Counted from the first letter of the stretch, positions 1 to 9,232 are shown. The stretch is DNA of 52,261 nt from Azohydromonas australica DSM 1124 (GCF_000430725.1 NZ_KE387204.1:1-52261); one strand, 5' to 3'. Numbers and translations are program-made. The notes: generated by a model from the letters alone, not told the origin.

Positions 1-948
<948 letters not shown>

Positions 949-971
949 GCGCGCCCTGCCCTCGCTCCAAG

Positions 972-1005
972 GCCACGGCCGCCCACGGGCGGCCGTGGCT
1001 TTTTT
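972..1005 (+). terminator. Rho-independent terminator after the sigma-54 activator
   Basis: A perfect 13-bp GC-rich stem (972-984 with 987-999) is followed directly by six T residues (1000-1005). It lies 23 nt after the stop codon at 946-948, and separates this gene from fumC. Confidence 0.9.
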
Positions 1006-1136
1006 GCGCGCGCCTTCTTCCGGCAGTCCCGCCGCGGACCGCGGCCGTCGCCTTGGGGGGCCGGCACGCGGCCCGGCGCACGTCGCTTGCTGCGCCAGCA
1101 CCGGAGGCGCCCGTTGCCGGTGCCCAGGGAGAAGTC

Positions 1137-2585
1137 ATGAGCACGGAATCGTCCGCCAGCGGCGCCAGCGCGTCCCCATCCGCCCCGGCCGCCGGCACGC
1201 TGCCCGAAGGGGGCTGGCGCCTGGAAAAGGACAGCATGGGCGAGGTGCGCGTGCCCGCGCAGGCGCTGTGGGGCGCGCAGACGCAGCGCGCGGTCGAGAA
1301 CTTCAACTTCGGCGGCGGCCCCATGCCGGCCGCCTTCGTCGAGGCCTTGTTGCACATCAAGGCTGCCGCGGCGCGGGCCAACGAGCAACTCGGCCTGCTG
1401 GAGCCGGCGCTGGCGCAGGCCATCGCCGACAGCGCCGACGCGCTGCTGGCCGATCCGCGGCACCCGGCGCACTTCCCGGTCGAGGTGTTCCAGACCGGCT
1501 CGGGCACCAGCTCCAACATGAACGCCAACGAGGTGCTGGCGACGCTGGCGGCGCGGCGCCTGGGCAAGCCGGTCAGCGCCAACGACCACGTCAACTTCGG
1601 CCAGAGCAGCAACGACACCGTCCCGTCGGCCATCCACGTCGCCGCGGCGCTGCAGCTGGAGCGCTCGCTGCTGCCGGCGCTGGCGCACCTGGCCCTGGCG
1701 CTGGAGAACAAGGCTCCCACGCTGCGCCAGCACGTCAAGACCGGCCGCACGCACCTGATGGACGCCATGCCGGTGCGCTTCGACCAGGTGCTCGGCGGCT
1801 GGCGCGCGCAGGTGCAGCAGGCCATCAACGGGCTGTGCGCACTGCAGCCGGCCGTCGCCACGCTGGCGCAGGGCGGCACCGCCGTGGGCACGGGCGTCAA
1901 CACCCATCCCGAATTCGCCGCCACCCTGTGCACGCTGCTGCAGAAACGCACCGGCATCCACTTCCAGCCGGCGGCGGAGCGTTTCTCGCTGATGGGCGCG
2001 CAGGACACGGCCGTGCAGCTCTCCGGGCAGCTCAAGGCCACGGCGGTGTGCCTGATCAAGATCGCCAACGACCTGCGCTGGATGAACTCCGGCCCGCTGG
2101 CCGGGCTGGCGGAAATCGAGCTGCCAGCGCTGCAGCCGGGCAGCTCGATCATGCCGGGCAAGGTCAACCCGGTGATCCCGGAAGCCGTGGCGATGGCCGG
2201 TGCGCAGGTCATCGGCAACGACGCCGCGATCACCCTGGCCGGACAATCCGGCAACTTCGAACTCAACGTGATGCTGCCGCTGGTAGCGCGCAACCTGCTG
2301 GAGAGCCAGCAACTGCTGGCGGCTGCGGCGCGCTCCCTGGCGGACCGCGCCATCGCAGGATTTACCGTCAACGAGGCCAGCCTGCGCGCGGCGCTGTCAC
2401 GCAACCCGGTGCTGGTGACGGCGCTCAATCCGCTGGTGGGCTACCTGAAGGCCGCCGAGATCGCCAAGGCGGCCTACAAGCAGGACCGACCCATCATCGA
2501 CGTGGCCGAAGAGATGACGGACCTCAGCCGGGAAAAACTGCAGGAACTGCTGGACCCGGCCCGACTGACGGAGGGAGGACTTTGA
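1137..2585 (+). CDS. fumC: Class II fumarate hydratase
   Basis: Iron-independent fumarase of the TCA cycle, interconverting fumarate and (S)-malate as a cytosolic homotetramer. The 482-residue product carries the superfamily signature GSSIMPGKVNP at 335-345 (catalytic serine loop), GTSSNMNANE near 125 and the TGRTHLMDA substrate segment. The core starts at RLEKDSMGEVRVPAQ, so the first ~22 residues are a Ser/Ala/Pro-rich extension; family members are usually 460-467 aa. The ATG at 1137 is preceded by AGGGAGAA, whereas earlier in-frame starts lack a ribosome site. The stop overlaps the start of a GNAT gene, suggesting coupled translation. A close aspartase is possible but less likely given the fumarase-like N-terminal core. 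Confidence 0.95.
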   Translation: MSTESSASGASASPSAPAAGTLPEGGWRLEKDSMGEVRVPAQALWGAQTQRAVENFNFGGGPMPAAFVEALLHIKAAAARANEQLGLLEPALAQAIADSADALLADPRHPAHFPVEVFQTGSGTSSNMNANEVLATLAARRLGKPVSANDHVNFGQSSNDTVPSAIHVAAALQLERSLLPALAHLALALENKAPTLRQHVKTGRTHLMDAMPVRFDQVLGGWRAQVQQAINGLCALQPAVATLAQGGTAVGTGVNTHPEFAATLCTLLQKRTGIHFQPAAERFSLMGAQDTAVQLSGQLKATAVCLIKIANDLRWMNSGPLAGLAEIELPALQPGSSIMPGKVNPVIPEAVAMAGAQVIGNDAAITLAGQSGNFELNVMLPLVARNLLESQQLLAAAARSLADRAIAGFTVNEASLRAALSRNPVLVTALNPLVGYLKAAEIAKAAYKQDRPIIDVAEEMTDLSREKLQELLDPARLTEGGL

Positions 2586-3052
2586 TCGCCATTCGCCCTT
2601 ACGCGCCCGCGGACCTCAAGACGCTGGTGGCGCTGTTCACCGCCGCTGTCCACACCCTGGGCGCACCGCACTACGGCCCGCAGCAGCTCGACGCCTGGGC
2701 GCCGCGCCCGCCCGACCTGGAAACCTGGCGCCAGCGCTTCGAGGCGCAGCACACGCTCGTAGCCGAGGACGCCCTGGGCCCCTGCGGCTTCGTCTCCTGG
2801 CGCGATGACGGCTACATCGACACGCTCTACACCGCCCCGCGCTGCGCCCGCCGCGGCGTGGCCACGCGGCTGGTGCAGGCTGCCGAGGACGCGCTGAGCG
2901 CCGCCGGCGTGACGGAACTCAGCACCGAAGCCAGCCTCGCTGCCTGGCCCTTCTTCGAAACCCGCGGCTTCGAGGTGGTGGAACCGCAGACCGTCACGCG
3001 CCGCGGCGCCAGCTTCACGCGCTTCCTGATGCGCAAGGAAAACGCCGCCTGA
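2582..3052 (+). CDS. GNAT family N-acetyltransferase
   Basis: Predicted 156-residue acetyl-CoA-dependent acetyltransferase. It opens with IAIRPYAPADL, the usual beta1-alpha1 of GNAT proteins, and has YIDTLYTAPRCARRGVATRLV around 78-97, where the RRGVA loop binds the CoA pyrophosphate. The end (FFETRGFEVVEPQTV) is the standard last strand pair. Translation probably starts at TTG 2582, because the fumC stop (TTGA, 2582-2585) overlaps it and GAGGGAGG lies just upstream. The substrate is unknown. The overlap with fumC implies co-transcription but not a shared pathway. A hairpin overlapping the stop codon probably ends the transcript. Confidence 0.85.
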   Translation: MIAIRPYAPADLKTLVALFTAAVHTLGAPHYGPQQLDAWAPRPPDLETWRQRFEAQHTLVAEDALGPCGFVSWRDDGYIDTLYTAPRCARRGVATRLVQAAEDALSAAGVTELSTEASLAAWPFFETRGFEVVEPQTVTRRGASFTRFLMRKENAA

Positions 3053-3067
3053 GGGGCGGCGTTCTTT
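3041..3067 (+). terminator. Hairpin terminator overlapping the GNAT stop codon
   Basis: A 9-bp stem (3041-3049 with 3055-3063) with a 5-nt loop containing the TGA stop is followed by a short, interrupted T-tract. It stands between convergent genes. The U-tract is weak, so efficiency is uncertain. Confidence 0.55.
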
Positions 3068-3123
3068 CCCAGCTCAACGGTACGGGGCCGGTGCGAGCCG
3101 CCCCTGGCGCCCGCAACGCCCGC

Positions 3124-3873
3124 TCAGGGCCAGCTGCTCTCCCGCATCGGAATCACCGTCACTTCCGGAATCACGGTGTCCTCGTCCTGCAGCAGGCAGA
3201 AGCGCACTGCCTTGGCCACCTGCACCGGCTCTTGCAGCACGCCGGGGTCGATGTCGGGAAAGCGGTCGAGCAGGAAGGGCGTGCGCATGCCGCCGGCCAC
3301 CACCGCCGTGACCTTGATGCCCTTGGGCCGCAGCTCCGCGTGCAGCGCGTGCGACAGGCCCAGCAGGCCCCACTTGGTGGCGTGATAAGCCGCCGCGTTG
3401 GGCCAGGCGCGCTTGGAGGCCGTGGAGGCGATGTTGACGATGTGCCCGCCGCCGCAGGGAGCGTCGCGCCCCATCAGCGCTGCGGCATGCTTGGCCACGT
3501 AGAACGGGCCGCTGAGGTTGGTGCTGACGATGCGCTCCCAATCGAAGCCCTGCAGCTCGGCCACCGGCACGGTGATGTCGATGGCGGCGTTGTTGACCAC
3601 CGCGTCCAGCCGCCCGAAACGGTCGTGCACGCGCTGCAGCAGTTCCAGCACCTGCGACTCCTCGCCCACATCCAGCGCCTCGGCAATGGCCTCGATGCCG
3701 TCCTTGGCCAGCTCGGCCGCCTTGGCCTTGGCGCGTTCCACGTCGAGGTCGGCCAGCACGACGGTGGCGCCCTCGGCGCCCAGCACTTGCGCAATGGCGG
3801 CACCAAGCCCGCGCGAGCCGCCGGTGATGACGACGCTGCGGCCCTTCAGGGCGTTCCCCGGGGTGGATGTCAT
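3124..3873 (-). CDS. SDR family NAD(P)-dependent oxidoreductase
   Basis: A 249-residue classical short-chain dehydrogenase/reductase, probably cytosolic and tetrameric. It has the nucleotide-binding TGGSRGLG at 17-24, the NNAA motif at 94-97, catalytic Ser150 in NIAS, and the YxxxK pair Tyr163/Lys167 (YHATK). The Asp after beta2 (LADLD) favours NAD(H). The C-terminus (AGGMRTPFLLDRFPDIDP) is typical of the 3-ketoacyl reductase-like subgroup, but the substrate cannot be assigned. The ATG at 3873 follows an AGGAGA ribosome site. An 87-nt gap to the upstream gene and a 14-bp palindrome at 3899-3912 suggest its own regulated promoter. Confidence 0.92.
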   Translation of the reverse strand: MTSTPGNALKGRSVVITGGSRGLGAAIAQVLGAEGATVVLADLDVERAKAKAAELAKDGIEAIAEALDVGEESQVLELLQRVHDRFGRLDAVVNNAAIDITVPVAELQGFDWERIVSTNLSGPFYVAKHAAALMGRDAPCGGGHIVNIASTASKRAWPNAAAYHATKWGLLGLSHALHAELRPKGIKVTAVVAGGMRTPFLLDRFPDIDPGVLQEPVQVAKAVRFCLLQDEDTVIPEVTVIPMRESSWP

Positions 3874-3898
3874 GGATGCTTCTCCTGGCTTTGCAAAT

Positions 3899-3912
3899 GT
3901 CGACGCGTCGAC
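3899..3912. promoter_or_regulatory. 14-bp perfect palindrome upstream of the SDR gene
   Basis: GTCGACGCGTCGAC is self-complementary and lies 26 bp ahead of the SDR start, between the SDR ribosome site and the upstream gene. Its position suits an operator for a dimeric regulator. No regulator gene is adjacent, so the assignment is inference. Confidence 0.4.
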
Positions 3913-3960
3913 GGAACGGAAACGGATGCGGCGAGCCCCGGTCGCCGCGCGCGGGCCGGC

Positions 3961-4467
3961 TCAGCCGCCGGCATGGAGCTGGCGCTTCTCCAGCGCCGCC
4001 GCGTGGCGCTGCTTGGCAATGGCGCGCAGGTTGGCGGCCAGCGCGGTGGCGAAGGCCTCGTCGAACCACGGGAAGGCGCCGCTGGCCGCGACCACGATGC
4101 CGTCCAGCACCGCGCTGCCCCACAGCAGGCTGTCGCCCTCGCGCAACCGGTGCGGCTGCTGCGTCTGCAGCGCGTGGGTGTCGCCCTGGTTCCAGGCCAA
4201 CCGCGCCTTGGCGCGGGCGAAACCGGCGTAGTCCGCATCCCAGCGGCTGCGGTCGCCTACGGCGTGCTCCAGCAGCACGGCCTCTTCGAACGGACAGTCG
4301 GCGGGCGTGAGCGCCGGGTCCATGACCACGAGATAGAAGAATCCGCAGCCGCTGACCATCGGATCAGCCATGGCCGCCTCGATCATGGGCAGCGTCAAGG
4401 CCAGCGCCTGCTCGGCGGCTTGGCGGTCGGCGAAGTGGCTTCCGCGCCTGGAGGGTTGTTTGTCCAT
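3961..4467 (-). CDS. Hypothetical protein, distant GlcG/HbpS-like
   Basis: A 168-residue protein without signal peptide or membrane segment. I do not recognise the N-terminal half, which contains two isolated cysteines (SGCGFF, PADCPF). The C-terminal half (ARAKARLAWNQGDT, then LLWGSAVLDGIVVAASG followed by a helical end) resembles the layout of GlcG/HbpS-type proteins, where a KA-x-TA helix precedes a G-x-x-VDG-x-x-VGAIGVSG strand. The resemblance is weak and no function should be inferred. The ATG at 4467 lies 37 nt downstream of the ABC fusion gene on the same strand, so the two are probably co-transcribed. Confidence 0.6.
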   Translation of the reverse strand: MDKQPSRRGSHFADRQAAEQALALTLPMIEAAMADPMVSGCGFFYLVVMDPALTPADCPFEEAVLLEHAVGDRSRWDADYAGFARAKARLAWNQGDTHALQTQQPHRLREGDSLLWGSAVLDGIVVAASGAFPWFDEAFATALAANLRAIAKQRHAAALEKRQLHAGG

Positions 4468-4504
4468 ACGGGCGACGTGGCAACCGGCGCACCCACGCCG
4501 GCCT

Positions 4505-7351
4505 TCATACCTCGATCGGGGGTGATGGCGGCCCGGTCCCGTCTACAGCAGCCCGCATGCCGCCTGGCACGGGGCTGCGCAGCCCGGCCAGGTCGGTAAG
4601 CAGCCGCCGCGGGTTGGCGGGCTTGGCCAGGTGCGCGTTGAAGCCGGCCGCCAGCACCTGCTGCTGCGCTTCCGGCGCGGTGAAGCCGGAGAGCGCCATC
4701 GCCGGCAGCCGCTGCAGGACGGGCACGCCGCGCCGCGACTCCAGCAGGCGCAGCGCGCGGATGAACTGCAAGCCGTCCTCCTCGCCCAGCGCCACCTCGC
4801 TGAGCAGCCGCTGCGGCCACATCGACATCGGCTGGCGCTCCAGCCATTGCAGCGTCACGCCGGCGCCGTCGAACAGCAGCACCTCGGCACCCGCGGCTTC
4901 GAGCAGCTGCTGCAGCGCCGTGCGCGCCTCCGGGCGCGGCTCCACGCACAGCACGCGCAGCCCGTCCAGCCGCGGCAGCGTGTCGTCCTCGACCGGGTCG
5001 TCGCCCGCCAGGCCGGGCGGCGGCACCTGCGCTTCCGGCTCGGGGACGGACACTGGGCGCAGCGGCAGCTCCACCACGTAGCGCAGCCCGTGCGAGGCGC
5101 TGGGCGCTTCGATGCTCAGGCGCCCGCCCTGGCGCTCGACAGTGGAGCGCAGCGCCAGCGGGTCCAGCGGCGTGTCCAGGCCGAAGGGCGGCAGGTGTGC
5201 CGCCAGGCCGAGCCCGGCCGCCGGCACGGGTTGCTGCGGCGCGCCCGGCGGCGCCAGCGCCGGCACGGCGTGGCGGCCGTCGGCGATGGCCAGCCGCGCC
5301 AGCTCGCCCTGGCGCTCCAGCCGAACCTCGATGCGCCGCCCGCGCGGCGTGGCCTGGATCGCGGCCACGCACAGCTCGCGCGCGAGCTGCGCCAGCGTGC
5401 TCGGGTCGCCGGTGACGCTGGCGTTGCCCAGGTCGATGTGCGCCGACAGCCGTACCTGGCGCGCGTCGAGCTCGGCCGCCAGCCCGTCCACCGCCTGCGC
5501 GATCACCACCGCCAGGTTCACCGGCTGGCGCGCCAGGCGCCGCTCCAGCTTCTCGAACTGCTCCTGCTGCAGCTGCAGGTTCCACAGCTGCGCGTAGAGC
5601 CCGTCCTTCGCCAGCAGCTCCTCGTGGCGTCCGCGCTCGACGATGCGGCCGCGGTCCATGACCACGATCTGGTCGGCGCCGACGATGGTGGAAAGCCGGT
5701 GGGCAATGATCAGCGTGGTGCGCCCCTGCGCGATGCGGTCGAGCTCGTGCTGGATCGCCCGCTCCGCGCGCGTGTCCAGCGCCGACGTGGCCTCGTCGAA
5801 GATCATCAGCGGCGGGTTCTTGAGGAAGGCGCGCGCGATGGCGATGCGCTGCTTCTCGCCCCCGGAGAGCTTCATCCCGCGCTCGCCCACCACCGTCTCG
5901 TACTGCTCGGGCAGCGACAGGATGAACTCGTGCACCTGCGCCGCCTGCGCCGCGGCGATCACCTCCGCCATGCCCGCGCCCTGGCGCCCGTAGCCGATGT
6001 TGTAGGCGATGGTGTCGTTGAACAGCACCGTGTCCTGCGGCACCACGCCGACGGCGCGGCGCAGCGAGTCCAGCTGCGCGTGCCTGAGGTCCTGCCCGTC
6101 CACGGTGACGCGGCCCTGCTGCGGGTCGTAGAGGCGCAGCAGCAGCCGCGCCAGCGTGCTCTTGCCCGAGCCGCTGCCGCCCACCACCGCCACAGTTTGG
6201 CCGGCGCCGATCTCCAGGCTGAGGTCGTGCAGGATCGGGCGGCCGGGCTCGTAGGCGAAATGCACCTGCTCGAAGGCGACGGCGCCGCCGGCGAGCTTCA
6301 GCGGCGGCGCGTCCGGGGCGTCCTGGATGTCCACCGGCTGGTGCAGCAGGGCGAACAGCTTCTCGGTGTTCACCAGGGCGTCGCGCGCCTGGCGGAACAC
6401 GAAGCCCAGGGCATTGAGCGGCAGGCAGATCTGGATGATGTAGCTGTTGACCAGCACCAGGTCGCCCACCGTCATCTGCCCGCGCACGGTCTGCTCGCCG
6501 GCCAGCAGCATCACCGCCGCGACGCCGGCGGCAATGATGGCGCTCTGGCCGATGTGCAGGCCCGACAGGGCGCGCTGGTTGCGCACCCCCTCCTCCACCC
6601 ACTCGTTCAGCACGCTGCCGTAGCGCTGGCGCTCGAAGCCCTCGCGTGCGTGGGTCTTGACGGTCTCGTAGTTGAGCAGCGTGTCCACCATGCGGCCGTT
6701 GGCGCGCGAGTCCATGTCGTTGACACGGCGCTGGCGCAGCGCGCGCTTGCCCGTCTTGGCCATGGTGAAGCTGCCGTAGACGAAGAAGGTGACCATGATC
6801 ACCAGCGTGAACCACAGGCTGTAGCCCGCGGCCATCACCGCCAGCACGGCGATGAACTCCACCAGCGTGGGCACCACGGTGAACAGGCCCGAGCCCAGCA
6901 GGAAGCCCACGCCGGCGGTGCCGCGTTCCACGTCGCGGATGAGCGCGCCGGTGTTGCGCTGCACGTGGAAGCGCGGGCTCAGCGAGAGCAGGTGCGCGAA
7001 GCAGCGCTCGGCGAAGTCGGTAACGGTGGACAGCGTCACGCGCGCGAACACCAGGTCGCGCAGCTCGGTGAAGAGCGTGCCGGCGAAGCGCAGCAGCGCG
7101 TAGCCCAGCAGCAGGAACACCGGCAGCACCAGCACCGTGTCGCCCATGCGGCTGCTGGTGGTGAGGGTGCCGGGCTCGCTGAAGCGGTCGATGACGGCCT
7201 TGAGCAGCAGCGGCACCGCCACGGCCGCAAGCTTGGCCGCCACCAGCAGCGCCAGCGCCAGGATCGTGCGGTTGCGGTGCTGCCAGGCCGCCTGCATCAG
7301 CCCGACGAACACGTTGGCCTTGCCGTTGCTGCCAGGGGGGGTGTCTGCCAT
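4505..7351 (-). CDS. ABC exporter (ATM1/HMT1 type) fused to degenerate HATPase and receiver domains
   Basis: A 948-residue inner-membrane half-transporter. Residues 1-340 form a six-helix exporter domain. Residues 355-590 are a complete nucleotide-binding domain: Walker A GGSGSGKST 391-399, Q-loop VVPQD, signature LSGGEKQR 495-502, Walker B LMIFDEA 515-521, H-loop His551. The transporter resembles ATM1/HMT1 exporters for glutathione- or metal-conjugated substrates. A short coiled linker leads to ~610-766, which reads as a histidine-kinase HATPase_c fold: ATPRGRRIEVRL, a GLGL G2-like box at 713-716, and a final RQGGRLSIEA...VELPL. The N-box Asn is Ala663 and the G1 box is broken. Residues 798-925 are a receiver-like domain with Glu852 in place of the phosphoacceptor Asp and E804-P805 for the acidic pair; Ser888 and Lys910 are kept. 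There is no clear Shine-Dalgarno at the ATG. Confidence 0.9.
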   Translation of the reverse strand: MADTPPGSNGKANVFVGLMQAAWQHRNRTILALALLVAAKLAAVAVPLLLKAVIDRFSEPGTLTTSSRMGDTVLVLPVFLLLGYALLRFAGTLFTELRDLVFARVTLSTVTDFAERCFAHLLSLSPRFHVQRNTGALIRDVERGTAGVGFLLGSGLFTVVPTLVEFIAVLAVMAAGYSLWFTLVIMVTFFVYGSFTMAKTGKRALRQRRVNDMDSRANGRMVDTLLNYETVKTHAREGFERQRYGSVLNEWVEEGVRNQRALSGLHIGQSAIIAAGVAAVMLLAGEQTVRGQMTVGDLVLVNSYIIQICLPLNALGFVFRQARDALVNTEKLFALLHQPVDIQDAPDAPPLKLAGGAVAFEQVHFAYEPGRPILHDLSLEIGAGQTVAVVGGSGSGKSTLARLLLRLYDPQQGRVTVDGQDLRHAQLDSLRRAVGVVPQDTVLFNDTIAYNIGYGRQGAGMAEVIAAAQAAQVHEFILSLPEQYETVVGERGMKLSGGEKQRIAIARAFLKNPPLMIFDEATSALDTRAERAIQHELDRIAQGRTTLIIAHRLSTIVGADQIVVMDRGRIVERGRHEELLAKDGLYAQLWNLQLQQEQFEKLERRLARQPVNLAVVIAQAVDGLAAELDARQVRLSAHIDLGNASVTGDPSTLAQLARELCVAAIQATPRGRRIEVRLERQGELARLAIADGRHAVPALAPPGAPQQPVPAAGLGLAAHLPPFGLDTPLDPLALRSTVERQGGRLSIEAPSASHGLRYVVELPLRPVSVPEPEAQVPPPGLAGDDPVEDDTLPRLDGLRVLCVEPRPEARTALQQLLEAAGAEVLLFDGAGVTLQWLERQPMSMWPQRLLSEVALGEEDGLQFIRALRLLESRRGVPVLQRLPAMALSGFTAPEAQQQVLAAGFNAHLAKPANPRRLLTDLAGLRSPVPGGMRAAVDGTGPPSPPIEV

Positions 7352-7439
7352 CGCCGCGCGGCGGCAAGCCGAATGCCTGAGAACACCAGGGCACGGGCCT
7401 TGCCAATGCCGCGTCCAGACGTTTTTTCAGGAGTCCCGC

Positions 7440-7601
7440 ATGGGTAGCCAGATCAAGACCGAAGCCGACGCTCGCGCCACCATCCCGCTGCGCCCCGCGC
7501 AGGAACAGAAGGCCACCGGCCAGAAGCGCAGCAAGGCGCGTGGCGTGGCCACGCGCAGCAAGAAGAACCCCGGCAAGCGCTCGCACCAGGGCGGGAGCTG
7601 A
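7440..7601 (+). CDS. Small basic hypothetical protein (53 aa)
   Basis: A 53-residue, Lys/Arg-rich, hydrophilic protein beginning MGSQIKTEADARATIPLRP and ending in a basic run with KKNPGKRSHQGGS. It has no predicted membrane segment. The ATG follows CAGGAG at a good distance. The gene diverges from the ABC fusion gene (88-bp gap) and converges on the hemerythrin gene. The composition suggests nucleic-acid binding or disorder; I do not recognise a family. A clear ribosome site and a stop 46 bp before the convergent gene support a real gene. Confidence 0.6.
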   Translation: MGSQIKTEADARATIPLRPAQEQKATGQKRSKARGVATRSKKNPGKRSHQGGS

Positions 7602-7647
7602 GTGCTGCGCCCGGCAGCGGCGCGCCGCCCGCTGCCGGGCCGGGGAC

Positions 7648-8133
7648 TCAATCCAGCGGCGCCGCCTTGTCCGTCTGCTCCGTCACCATCTCGCGCGGGT
7701 CCCCCTCGCGCTTGAGCTGCTGCTGCAGCGCCTGCATCTGCTGGCCCAGCGTGTCGAGCGCCATGGGCTCCAGCAGCTTGCGCACCTTCGGGAACAGGTT
7801 CTCTTCCTCTTCCTTGTGGTGGTGCTCGGCCTGCTCCTTGAGCACGTGGAACTTGGGCTCGAAGGCCGGGTCGTCCGGCGGGAGCTCCACCAGGTCCGCC
7901 AGCACGCGCTTGAGCGACAGGTGCTCCTCCAGCGACTCCAGCAGGATGTCCTCGGTGCGCTTCTCCTTCACGGCGGGATAGAAGATCTGCTCTTCCGACG
8001 CGAGGTGCACCGTGAGCTCGTCGCCCACGCGCTTGAACAGCGACTCGCGCTGCGGCTGCGGCCCGTCCATCCAGGCCTTCATCAGCGCCTCCAGGTTGCG
8101 GTGCTGACCGGTGAGCAGTTCGATGGCGTCCAT
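7648..8133 (-). CDS. Hemerythrin domain-containing protein
   Basis: A 161-residue cytosolic four-helix protein with the HHE di-iron ligand pattern: His11 (GQHRNLE), His43-x3-Glu47 (HLASE), His71 (EEHLSLK) and a second HxxxE at 106-110 (HKEEE). Such domains bind O2, NO or iron and often act in stress sensing or protection. The C-terminus is a Gln-rich helix. The start at 8133 has AGAGGAA upstream. It diverges from the DoxX gene; a second hemerythrin lies 1.2 kb away, so the cluster may respond to oxidative or nitrosative stress. Confidence 0.9.
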   Translation of the reverse strand: MDAIELLTGQHRNLEALMKAWMDGPQPQRESLFKRVGDELTVHLASEEQIFYPAVKEKRTEDILLESLEEHLSLKRVLADLVELPPDDPAFEPKFHVLKEQAEHHHKEEEENLFPKVRKLLEPMALDTLGQQMQALQQQLKREGDPREMVTEQTDKAAPLD

Positions 8134-8295
8134 GGCATTCCTCTTTTCTGAAAAGTCAATGCGCGGCCTGGAGGCATTCGCCATGCCCGGGGCACGTCTG
8201 CAGGCTGGCACAGGGCCGAGCGGGCGCGCGGCTTGCCCACCGCGCGGCGGGCCGGCACTGCCGCGCCCGCACACCTCGACTCCCAGGAGGACGCC

Positions 8296-8730
8296 ATGAG
8301 CACCACCACGCCGCCGCTCGCCGGTTCCACATCCACCGAGGACGCCGGCAAGCTCGTGCTGCGCGTGGCGCTGGGCGTGCTGATCCTGCTGCACGGCATC
8401 GCCAAGCTCGTCAGCGGGCCCGGCTTCATCATGGGCCTGCTGGCCAAGAACGGGCTGCCGGCGGCGCTGGGCTACGGCGTCTACGTCGGCGAGGTGGTGG
8501 CGCCGCTGCTGCTGATCCTGGGCCTGTACACGCGCGCGGCGGCGCTGATCGTGGTGATCAACATGCTGGTGGCCATTGGCCTGGTGCACATGGGCCAGCT
8601 CGCCCAGATCAACAAGCAGGGCGGCTGGGAGCTGGAGCTGCAGGGCATGTACCTCTTCGGCGCCCTGGCCGTGGCGCTGCTGGGTGCCGGCCGCCACAGC
8701 GTGGGCGGGCTGCACGGGCGCTGGAACTGA
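8296..8730 (+). CDS. DoxX family membrane protein
   Basis: A 144-residue integral membrane protein with four hydrophobic segments (about 22-40, 58-78, 80-98, 115-135). LRVALGVLILLHGIAKLVSGP and the LxxLGLYTRAAAL segment are characteristic of DoxX/DoxD-like proteins. Members include thiosulfate:quinone oxidoreductase subunits and redox-stress membrane proteins; the exact role here is unknown. A perfect AGGAGG (8285-8290) precedes the ATG. It is first in a run of small genes (DoxX, SirB2-like, hemerythrin) on the plus strand. Confidence 0.88.
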   Translation: MSTTTPPLAGSTSTEDAGKLVLRVALGVLILLHGIAKLVSGPGFIMGLLAKNGLPAALGYGVYVGEVVAPLLLILGLYTRAAALIVVINMLVAIGLVHMGQLAQINKQGGWELELQGMYLFGALAVALLGAGRHSVGGLHGRWN

Positions 8731-8824
8731 GCCGGCCCCGGCCGACGGCGCGGAAGAGCCGCCGCGCGGCATTAGGCTGGCGGCTCCCTTCCTCCCCGCG
8801 CCGCCGCGTGCGACCCTCTCCCGC

Positions 8825-9232
8825 ATGGCCCTGACCGAGCACTACTTCACCCTGAAACAGGCCCACATGGGCTTCGTCTACCTCAGCGGCAGCCTGTTCG
8901 CGCTGCGCGGGCTGGCGCTGATCGGCGGCTCGCGCTGGGCCATGGCGACGCCGCTGCGCATCACGGCCGTGGCCATCGACACCGCGCTGGTCGTGGCCGC
9001 ACTGCTGGTGCTCGCCTCGCTGCAGTTCCAACCGCTGGCCTCGGCCTGGCTGTGGGTGAAGCTGGCGCTGCTGCCGGTGTACGTGGCGATCGGCACCTTC
9101 GTGCTCAAGCGCGCCCGCACCCGCGCCCAGCGCGCGCTGGGCTGGCTGCTGGCATTGGCGGTGTTCGGGTTCATGATCTCGGTGGCGCGCGCGCACCACC
9201 CGCTGGGCCTGTTCCACGCCCTGGCGGGCTGA
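8825..9232 (+). CDS. SirB2-like integral membrane protein
   Basis: A 135-residue protein with four transmembrane helices. The start, ALTEHYFTLKQAHMGFVYLSGSLFALRG, matches the SirB2 family pattern (histidine in helix 1, then a small-residue-rich second helix), and KLALLPVYVAIGTFVLKRARTR fits the conserved third/fourth helix region. SirB-type proteins have no well established biochemical role. The ATG at 8825 lies 94 nt after DoxX; no strong Shine-Dalgarno is visible. The histidine pairs (HYF...AHM and RAHHPLG) could bind metal or heme, which is speculation. Confidence 0.75.
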   Translation: MALTEHYFTLKQAHMGFVYLSGSLFALRGLALIGGSRWAMATPLRITAVAIDTALVVAALLVLASLQFQPLASAWLWVKLALLPVYVAIGTFVLKRARTRAQRALGWLLALAVFGFMISVARAHHPLGLFHALAG

